Below the pieces are notes generated by a model. The model was not told where the DNA came from. It saw only the letters and a list, made by a program, of their open reading frames with translations, and did not search any database. Positions 1-5,100 of a stretch of 6,401 nucleotides of DNA are shown here, one piece after another (the stretch's first letter is position 1; each line of letters begins with the position of its first letter). The position numbers and the translations under genes are program-made. Source of the DNA: Eggerthellaceae bacterium UBA5808 (GTDB taxonomy: Bacteria > Actinomycetota > Coriobacteriia > Coriobacteriales > Eggerthellaceae). The DNA is taken from contig DIDE01000056.1 of assembly GCA_002417975.1 (NCBI GenBank), positions 1 to 6,401 of the forward strand, read 5' to 3'.

Positions 1-308
1 CCTGGTATTCATCTTATTGCGCACCCCATAACGTGTCGTGCACTGATGCAAGAGATAAGCTGGATTACACTTCATCCTGGAATAACTGCCGTGGTGGAGC
101 GAACCATACAGTAGAAATAGCCGCTACCCCAAGTTACTGGAACGTAAAATTTATTGGAAGCCCAATCTATCCATGGTGGAATGGAAGAAAGGGATATCTT
201 ATCAACTACGTAAGAGAAAGTGGGTACTCAAGAGCATTACTATGGTTCAACAATCGTAGCAATTATGCCACCACCATTTCAGGTCTCTGGAGTCCCGATA
301 GTATTTAG
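1..308 (+). CDS. Small Trp/Tyr-rich, Cys-containing protein, C-terminal part (possible secreted peptide or bacteriocin-like)
   Basis: The reading frame is open from the left edge (first full codon at base 3) to the TAG at 306-308, giving 101 visible residues, so the true start is probably outside the window. A GTG at 33 could be read as a start but has no Shine-Dalgarno sequence, and the residues before it look like the same protein. The visible part has 7 Trp, 9 Tyr and 3 Cys (visible residues 6, 13 and 29), many Asn/Ser/Gly, and no hydrophobic segment long enough to cross a membrane. Such a composition suits a small secreted beta-rich protein. The stretch from SSWNNC to HTVEI weakly recalls the SNY...HSATV region of lactococcin 972-type bacteriocins, but this is a visual impression, not an assignment. 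It lies 56 bases before the ABC ATPase on the same strand, with no terminator seen between, so it may be the transporter's substrate or target. Function unknown. Confidence 0.6.
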   Translation, partial: WYSSYCAPHNVSCTDARDKLDYTSSWNNCRGGANHTVEIAATPSYWNVKFIGSPIYPWWNGRKGYLINYVRESGYSRALLWFNNRSNYATTISGLWSPDSI

Positions 309-349
309 GATATCGCATCATTAGGCAGCTCAGTCGATGTTCCATTGGC

Positions 350-355
350 AAGGGG
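350..355 (+). promoter_or_regulatory. Ribosome binding site of the ABC ATPase gene
   Basis: AAGGGG lies 9 bases before the ATG at 365 and is the strongest purine-rich site near it. It supports 365 as the start and shows that the ATPase gene can begin translation independently of the upstream small gene. I found no convincing -35/-10 pair in the 56-base gap, so transcription most likely reads through from the left. Confidence 0.7.
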
Positions 356-364
356 TAACTCATT

Positions 365-1024
365 ATGCAAGTCGAAGTACATCATTACCTAAAAAGAATT
401 AAAGGGATCACCATTCTTAACGATATTTCCTATTCCTTTAGCTCAGGCATCGTATACGGCTTACAAGGTAAAAATGGATCAGGAAAAACCATGCTTTTAA
501 GAACCATTGCCGGCCTTATATTCCCTACATCGGGATACGTTTCGTCTAACAATAAAATAATCGGAAAAGACATTTCTTTCCCCAACAGCATTGGATTGCT
601 TATCGAACATCCATCTTTCATTGGCAAATATACTGGATTCAAAAATCTTCAAATACTCTCAGAATTGAAAGGGGTTATCAATGATGACGATGTACGGCAG
701 GCTATTAAAGATGTAGGGCTTGACCCAAGCGATAAGCGCCACTATCGGAAATACTCGCTCGGAATGAAGCAACGCCTTGGAGTCGCATGTGCAATGATGG
801 AACATCCAGACATAATCTTGCTTGATGAACCCATTAATGCGCTCGACCCAACAGGTGTCGAATGCGTCGAACATTTGCTTGCAAAAGCGAGACAACGAGG
901 TTCGCTCATTATCATCGCCTGCCATGACAATAATGAACTACGCGTTTTAGCAGACAAGATACTAACCTTATCCGAAGGAAAAATCATCTCAAGCGAAGCA
1001 GTCAATCATGAAGACGCCTGCTAG
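365..1024 (+). CDS. ABC transporter ATP-binding protein, BcrA/LanF-like
   Basis: This 219-residue cytoplasmic ATPase powers the membrane complex encoded downstream. It has all the nucleotide-binding motifs: Walker A GKNGSGKT at residues 35-42, the signature region YSLGMKQRLG at 130-139, Walker B IILLDE ending at D154-E155, the D-loop NALD at 158-161, and the switch histidine H187 in ACHD. The signature reads SLGMKQR instead of LSGGQ, which is usual in the bacitracin/lantibiotic-resistance and NatA-like subfamily of exporters. The length is that of a bare nucleotide-binding domain. There is no C39 peptidase domain and no fused membrane domain, so it must work with separate permeases. Its end overlaps the next gene by 17 bases. 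All catalytic residues are present, so it should be active. The exported or sensed molecule cannot be read from the ATPase; a peptide is an inference from the family and the neighbours. Confidence 0.95.
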   Translation: MQVEVHHYLKRIKGITILNDISYSFSSGIVYGLQGKNGSGKTMLLRTIAGLIFPTSGYVSSNNKIIGKDISFPNSIGLLIEHPSFIGKYTGFKNLQILSELKGVINDDDVRQAIKDVGLDPSDKRHYRKYSLGMKQRLGVACAMMEHPDIILLDEPINALDPTGVECVEHLLAKARQRGSLIIIACHDNNELRVLADKILTLSEGKIISSEAVNHEDAC

Positions 1025-1655
1025 AAACAGCATTATCATAAGCCTAACGATGCTAGCAATCTTATTCGCAAGCGCGATTGCTGCTCGCATGTATTACGTG
1101 AACAATGCTGCTCCGCCCCATCAAATAATTTCATACAAGCTCAACGATTATGTTTCATTGCGGGAAATAGATGAAACGTCAGATATTCAAATTGCATCTA
1201 AAGAATATGCATTATTCACTATCGACGAATATCAGCATAGATTCGGAAAAATAGACGAATCCGTTTTAAGCCAAAATCAAACCTGTGATACAAAAATTCT
1301 CGTACTTAAAATGAGTGCTCTCAATAAAGGTCCGCAGGAGAATCAAACAAATTTATGCCTGTATTCTATGCAGCAGGACGCATGGGTCAATGGAGTCGAT
1401 CTTCTCCTGTATATGCCTTTAAATAAGGCAAAAAACGCTAATATAACCTTACAGCCAAATGAAGAACGCACAGTTTTGCTACCATATAACATGTACGACT
1501 TTCAATTCGGATTTAATGACAATTGGATTCACATAAACGAAAATCCATTTGAACTTGTGCTCAAAACGTACCCTAATAAGGTGTTTATTGCCCTTGGACT
1601 CCCCGAACCAACATCATCTTTTTCCAGCGAGACTATTAGTGTTGAGGCTCTATGA
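1008..1655 (+). CDS. Membrane-anchored extracytoplasmic accessory protein of the ABC system
   Basis: This is a 215-residue protein with a short basic N-terminus, one hydrophobic segment at about residues 9-27 and no lipobox cysteine. It is predicted to be anchored by an uncleaved signal with the remaining ~185 residues outside. C93 and C117 could form a disulfide. The outer part looks beta-rich, with strands such as KILVLKM (96-102) and RTVLLPY (154-160). It resembles in style the immunoglobulin-like DUF4352/DUF5027/DUF5028 group of unknown-function proteins; this is from memory and not tested. It shares KLxDY (KLNDY, 44-48) and a similar layout with the lipoprotein encoded at 3355-4008. The start at 1008 lies inside the ATPase gene (17-base overlap) with only a weak ribosome site, so translation is probably coupled. 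Its stop overlaps the next ATG by 4 bases. A role in substrate capture or complex assembly is inference. Confidence 0.85.
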   Translation: MKTPARNSIIISLTMLAILFASAIAARMYYVNNAAPPHQIISYKLNDYVSLREIDETSDIQIASKEYALFTIDEYQHRFGKIDESVLSQNQTCDTKILVLKMSALNKGPQENQTNLCLYSMQQDAWVNGVDLLLYMPLNKAKNANITLQPNEERTVLLPYNMYDFQFGFNDNWIHINENPFELVLKTYPNKVFIALGLPEPTSSFSSETISVEAL

Positions 1656-2482
1656 AAAGATCCATTGCCTTCGAAATAAAACGAGCATTCTTAAATTGGA
1701 CCTTCTGCGCGGCTCTAAATGTAGGACTATTGCTTGCAATCGGGCACGTAGTAATGGTAGCAGCACCCTATGCACTCAGCGAATCATGGAATCTATGGCG
1801 CTCGGGCGCTGGCGGTACGTATCCTCCTTCCCTCTACAGCGCTTGGATGGGAGTAACAAGCTATTCGTTTTTGACAATAACCTTTTACTTTTTATTGCCT
1901 CTTTTAGCCTGTATCCCCTATGCAGATAGCTTATGTACTGATCTCTCTACCCATTACAGCAATCAGCTTATTTGCAGAATGGGAAGAATACGTTATTTTG
2001 CATCTAAGCTAATTGCAACCAGCATATCGTCGATAAGTGTTATCGTAATCCCTTTGATTGTCAATTATATTGCAACAGCATGCTTTATCCCTGCACTTTG
2101 GCCCGAGCCTGCTGCTCAAATTTTTCCCGCCTCTCCGAGTAATATGCTTGCTAGCTTGTTCTACCATGCTCCACAAACTTATACGATAGTTTTTATTATG
2201 TTAGCTGCACTCTATTCCGCAGCATTTGGCGCACTATCAATAGCAAGTTCTTTCTCTATCCACAACCGTTTTATCGTTATGCTTACTCCTTTTGCGCTAT
2301 GTATTACCGCACAATTCGTCTTACAAGGATCTGCTTTCGAAGGTTTTTCACCAATAAATGCGCTATCCCCTTATCAACCTTATCCTTCAATATATTCGGT
2401 CGTAGTAGCAATCGGAATCCTTCTGCTACTTATACCGAACTTTATAACACTCATTAAAGGCCGCTACTTCGAGGACGTATAG
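1652..2482 (+). CDS. ABC transporter permease 1 of 3
   Basis: This 276-residue integral membrane protein has about six hydrophobic segments (roughly 18-38, 70-90, 121-146, 177-199, 207-225 and 248-267), the usual size and topology of LanE/LanG/BcrB-type permeases. The N-terminus is basic and amphipathic (FEIKRAFLNW), as is common in this family. The cytoplasmic loop after helix 2 holds YSNQLICR at residues 102-109, followed by R112, R114 and K119. Permease 2 has the matching YSAQIVSR in the same place, so the two are paralogous and the loop probably contacts the ATPase. The gene starts in an ATGA overlap with the preceding stop, and GAGG at 1644-1647 serves as ribosome site. A Pro-rich extracytoplasmic loop lies near 147-165. 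The permease assignment is firm; the substrate is unknown. Confidence 0.9.
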   Translation: MKRSIAFEIKRAFLNWTFCAALNVGLLLAIGHVVMVAAPYALSESWNLWRSGAGGTYPPSLYSAWMGVTSYSFLTITFYFLLPLLACIPYADSLCTDLSTHYSNQLICRMGRIRYFASKLIATSISSISVIVIPLIVNYIATACFIPALWPEPAAQIFPASPSNMLASLFYHAPQTYTIVFIMLAALYSAAFGALSIASSFSIHNRFIVMLTPFALCITAQFVLQGSAFEGFSPINALSPYQPYPSIYSVVVAIGILLLLIPNFITLIKGRYFEDV

Positions 2483-2491
2483 CTCCGAACT

Positions 2492-3358
2492 ATGAAAAAA
2501 TCGACGGCAATATCACAAAATGTCCCCCCGCCTATAATATGGCGCTCAATATATTGGGATATACAACGAGGATTTAGCGATAACATCCCGTTAGGTCTCT
2601 TGCTTATAATTTTTATTGCCGCAAGCTGCGGATCATTTCTCATAACTATAGCGACCGGTGATGCTGCGAGTTTGTCAGATGAGCACGCATTTAGCGCACT
2701 CGATATTATGGCCTATATCAATAGAGGCATGGATGAATATAGTCCTATTTACAAGCAGATTTTTATGATTGATATGACGTGGACAATTCCTTTGCTATGC
2801 ATAGCATTTATGGCATGTACCTATATATCGAAGGATCGCAAAGGCTATTCCGCGCAAATAGTGTCACGAACAAAAAGCAGGGTGCTTTGGCTTACAGCAA
2901 AATATCTTTGGCTCACTGTGATTGTTGTCTTATTCTATGGAAGCATCATCCTTGTCAGTTCCCTTATTGCAAGAACAATCGGGGGCACTGAACTCTTTAC
3001 CGCAACGCAACAAGGTATCGCATTAACTAGCTTAGACTATAGCAATATGCAACTAAACGATATTGCTTTATTGTATATTTTATTCATTGTTGCCGCACTT
3101 ACGGGCGGCTGCATGGCAATGACGCTTTCGTTGATTATTGGACCTGTCGGTTCCTATCTTGCCTTTATCGTTTTGATGATTGCCTCATCGTATTTTAAAA
3201 CGAATTATTTATTTTTAGATTTCACCATGCTTGCGCGAAATTCCCTCGTCACGGACGAAGGCTTTACCTCGGCCTTTGGCATTGCGGAATGTTTATTACT
3301 TGCAGGCATCTTTATCTTTGCTGGTCTTTTATTCGTGAAAAGGACTGATTACCTATGA
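2492..3358 (+). CDS. ABC transporter permease 2 of 3
   Basis: This 288-residue integral membrane protein has six likely transmembrane segments, at about residues 33-54, 94-113, 137-160, 190-214, 219-236 and 262-282. The N-terminal arm WRSIYWDIQRGF (17-28) is amphipathic. A longer outer loop of about 40 residues lies between helices 1 and 2, and another between helices 3 and 4. The loop after helix 2 reads KDRKGYSAQIVSRTKSR (114-130), then W133 and K137, and aligns with the loop of permease 1. The C-terminus ends with the basic KRTDYL. The gene begins 9 bases after the previous stop. There is no clear Shine-Dalgarno close to the ATG; the nearest GAGG is at 2471-2474, 17 bases upstream, so translation probably depends on coupling. 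It overlaps the lipoprotein gene by 4 bases. Confidence 0.9.
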   Translation: MKKSTAISQNVPPPIIWRSIYWDIQRGFSDNIPLGLLLIIFIAASCGSFLITIATGDAASLSDEHAFSALDIMAYINRGMDEYSPIYKQIFMIDMTWTIPLLCIAFMACTYISKDRKGYSAQIVSRTKSRVLWLTAKYLWLTVIVVLFYGSIILVSSLIARTIGGTELFTATQQGIALTSLDYSNMQLNDIALLYILFIVAALTGGCMAMTLSLIIGPVGSYLAFIVLMIASSYFKTNYLFLDFTMLARNSLVTDEGFTSAFGIAECLLLAGIFIFAGLLFVKRTDYL

Positions 3359-4008
3359 TAAAACATTCAGGACGTTTCATTATAGCCACGTTCTTTTCGA
3401 TTGTTCTCTTTAGCATGTTTGCCGCATGCTCATCAGCTAGGATTAACCCTAGCACTTCTTCTGATGTATCCGTATCAGATAGAGACTCAGCAATTGAGAT
3501 AGCCGCAATGCACAACGACGCTATTACAGACACTGCTTTGGTGAAACTTTGCGATTATCAGATTCTTTCGACCCTTCCCGCAGGGGTGCAACCTTCGGAT
3601 AACCATTATGACGAAGAATACAATCGCGAGCATAATTCCTATACGTTCGACAGCAGAGGCAATATTTCAGAAGGATACAATATTGTACAAACGACTATCG
3701 AGCTTATTAATACGCATGATTACGATATCACGGTAAACGTTGGCTCATTGCACATTTCCTCATTTGACACCCAAGGTAACAATGTGAGCGATATGAGCGC
3801 AGGAGAACCTCTTTGGATAGAAACAGACAAAAGGCAAACCAAAGATTATTACAACTATCAAATACCCTCAAACCGGTCAATTGAGAGATCGATTCTTTTC
3901 GCAATACAACACGATACGATTGAGTGCAACGATTCTTATCTTGTTGTTTCAAACAAGCGGATAGGCAAAGAGACTAAGGACATACAAGCGTTTACGTTGA
4001 ACCAGTGA
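3355..4008 (+). CDS. Extracytoplasmic lipoprotein of the ABC system
   Basis: This is a 217-residue predicted lipoprotein. A basic N-terminus (residues 2-7) and a hydrophobic core (about 8-21) lead to the lipobox MFAAC, with C25 as the acylated cysteine; Phe at -3 is slightly off consensus. A Ser/Asp-rich linker (26-45) follows, then a domain with alternating hydrophobic strands. KLCDY at 64-68 matches KLNDY of the protein at 1008-1655, and both place a polar, acidic stretch before beta-rich segments (VQTTIELIN, 111-119, here). A tyrosine-rich piece, DYYNYQIP (164-171), follows. The general look is that of DUF4352/DUF5027-type immunoglobulin-like lipoproteins; this is recollection, not a search. 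The ATG overlaps the permease 2 stop as ATGA, with GAAAAGGA at 3337-3344 as ribosome site. Being encoded between two permeases, it likely belongs to the complex; binding the substrate outside the membrane is inference. Confidence 0.87.
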   Translation: MIKHSGRFIIATFFSIVLFSMFAACSSARINPSTSSDVSVSDRDSAIEIAAMHNDAITDTALVKLCDYQILSTLPAGVQPSDNHYDEEYNREHNSYTFDSRGNISEGYNIVQTTIELINTHDYDITVNVGSLHISSFDTQGNNVSDMSAGEPLWIETDKRQTKDYYNYQIPSNRSIERSILFAIQHDTIECNDSYLVVSNKRIGKETKDIQAFTLNQ

Positions 4009-4011
4009 TTC

Positions 4012-4017
4012 GAGGTG
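4012..4017 (+). promoter_or_regulatory. Ribosome binding site that decides the permease 3 start
   Basis: GAGGTG lies 6 bases before the ATG at 4024. The longest open frame could start at a GTG at 4015, but that GTG is the end of this purine-rich site itself and has nothing suitable in front of it. The ATG at 4024 is therefore the better start, which removes three residues from the longest translation. Confidence 0.75.
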
Positions 4018-4023
4018 CACACA

Positions 4024-4845
4024 ATGGGCCGCCCTTTTACCCTCATCAGGTTACAAATCGCCACACTTGACAGGCAAACATTCTTTCTTGTTGTCCTTAT
4101 TCCCTTTCTTACTTTTGGATTTTTTCGTATGTTTGATAGCGGTATTCGGAATCTCTCAGTAATGGACCTAGTAATCGGATCATATGAGCCGTCATATAAT
4201 TTTTCCTTGCTTTGGATGTTATGCCCTATTATCTCAATAATTTGTCTCATAAGAGTTTGGGGTATTAAGGACGGTTATAACGTAATCACCCGACAGAACA
4301 CGTACACGCGTATTTGGATTTCTCATCTTACGGATATCTTTTTCTTCTCTTGCGTCATCGCTCTTATATTGCAGATCTCTCTTATCGTTATCGGAGTAAT
4401 AAGTATAGGTACCCTCGCTAATTTTTCTGACACCACTAGTTTATTTTTTAGCGCCACAGGACAACAAACCATCGATAATTTTTCATTTTCAGCAGCAATG
4501 CCTATTACCTTTGTATATGCGTTATTGTCACTTCTCTTTTCAAATACACTCTTTTATGCACTTCAATGTCTACTCAATGGTACAAGAATTGCATTCGCTC
4601 TTGTTGTGCTGATGGGGCTAGCCACTATTCATAGCACCTATTCAATCATTTACGATCTCACTCATAGTCTTCCAAATTTTAGCTTCTTAGTAAAGAACCC
4701 TCTATCATTCTTATATGAGACTGCGAGCGTTTCTTACACAAGCTGGCTCCCCGATCAATCGCATCAGCTCGAAATACTTGCCCTTAGCGTTATCGCCTTT
4801 GCAGTCCTCGCATTACTCGCATCCCGTAAACGAGAATATGCATAG
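4024..4845 (+). CDS. ABC transporter permease 3 of 3
   Basis: This 273-residue integral membrane protein is counted from the ATG at 4024, chosen for its GAGGTG ribosome site. Hydrophobic segments lie at about 19-35, 60-78, 103-130, 158-183, 187-203 and 248-267, giving about six helices as in the other two permeases. The N-terminal arm FTLIRLQIATLDRQTF precedes helix 1. The loop after helix 2 reads KDGYNVITR (82-90), then R96 and W98. This is a shorter and more diverged version of the D..Y...R pattern in permeases 1 and 2, so it is a third, more distant member. The outer loop between helices 3 and 4 is Ser/Thr/Phe-rich. The C-terminus is basic (RKREYA). It is the last gene of the operon, beginning 15 bases after the lipoprotein stop. 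Whether it pairs with the same ATPase at the same time as the others, or as an alternative partner, cannot be told from sequence. Confidence 0.88.
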   Translation: MGRPFTLIRLQIATLDRQTFFLVVLIPFLTFGFFRMFDSGIRNLSVMDLVIGSYEPSYNFSLLWMLCPIISIICLIRVWGIKDGYNVITRQNTYTRIWISHLTDIFFFSCVIALILQISLIVIGVISIGTLANFSDTTSLFFSATGQQTIDNFSFSAAMPITFVYALLSLLFSNTLFYALQCLLNGTRIAFALVVLMGLATIHSTYSIIYDLTHSLPNFSFLVKNPLSFLYETASVSYTSWLPDQSHQLEILALSVIAFAVLALLASRKREYA

Positions 4846-4851
4846 TTCATC

Positions 4852-4888
4852 GGCAGCAGTATCGCCAGATGTAGGCAGCAGTATTGCC
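4852..4888 (+). repeat. Two-copy direct repeat after the operon
   Basis: GGCAGCAGTATCGCC at 4852-4866 recurs as GGCAGCAGTATTGCC at 4874-4888, 14 of 15 bases identical, 22 bases from start to start. The first copy begins 7 bases after the permease 3 stop. Each copy could form only a very short GGC/GCC hairpin. It could be a chance or slippage duplication, or a protein or RNA binding site; I cannot tell which. Confidence 0.5.
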
Positions 4889-4971
4889 GAGCATAGGCTC
4901 ATTGGAGCATATACACGTTAGATGCAGCAGGGGTAATAATATGCCTGTACGTAATAACAACACCGTTGTAG

Positions 4972-5034
4972 AAAAAAGTCTACTTAGGTGCATCTAGTAA
5001 ATAAGCACTAGGCACATGGATAAGTAGACTCTTT
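4972..5034. terminator. Bidirectional Rho-independent terminator between convergent genes
   Basis: AGTCTACTTA at 4977-4986 pairs perfectly over 10 bases with TAAGTAGACT at 5021-5030. Inside the stem, GTGC...CTAG on the left pairs with CTAGGCAC on the right (5008-5014), broken by a two-base bulge, so the whole is one long, partly interrupted hairpin. Six A at 4972-4977 (overlapping the stem by one base) become a T-run for minus-strand transcripts, which makes it a good terminator for the gene ending at 5101, about 70 bases away. On the plus strand the hairpin is followed by CTTTAT, a weaker T-tract, so it probably also ends the transporter operon. Confidence 0.85.
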
Positions 5035-5100
5035 ATAGATATCAAGATAGTCCCAACAAAACAGTTACGTTGCTTTGAACCTGCTTTTAAGGATGCCGCC

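Noticed and set aside
33..308. The GTG at 33 as the real start, with CRGG (87-98 region of the sense frame) as a double-glycine leader end and a 69-residue core.
   Set aside because: There is no Shine-Dalgarno before the GTG, the frame is open upstream with similar composition, the leader-like part lacks the expected hydrophobic pattern before GG, and no C39 peptidase transporter is visible.
309..364. Possible promoter or attenuator between the small gene and the ATPase.
   Set aside because: No convincing -35/-10 pair and no stable hairpin; only the ribosome site at its end can be supported.
1549..1929. A 126-residue plus-strand open frame across the junction of the anchored protein and permease 1.
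   Set aside because: It overlaps two well-supported genes in another frame, has no ribosome site, and its residue make-up looks like an out-of-frame reading.
4838..4921. A 27-residue open frame starting at an ATG that overlaps the permease 3 stop (MHSSSAAVSPDVG...).
   Set aside because: It has no good ribosome site, no recognisable signal, cysteines or family, and it runs across the direct repeat. It is compatible with chance.
4957..4969. Small hairpin ACAAC-ACC-GTTGT before the terminator.
   Set aside because: A 5-bp stem with no T-run after it on the plus strand; too weak to call as a terminator or regulatory element.
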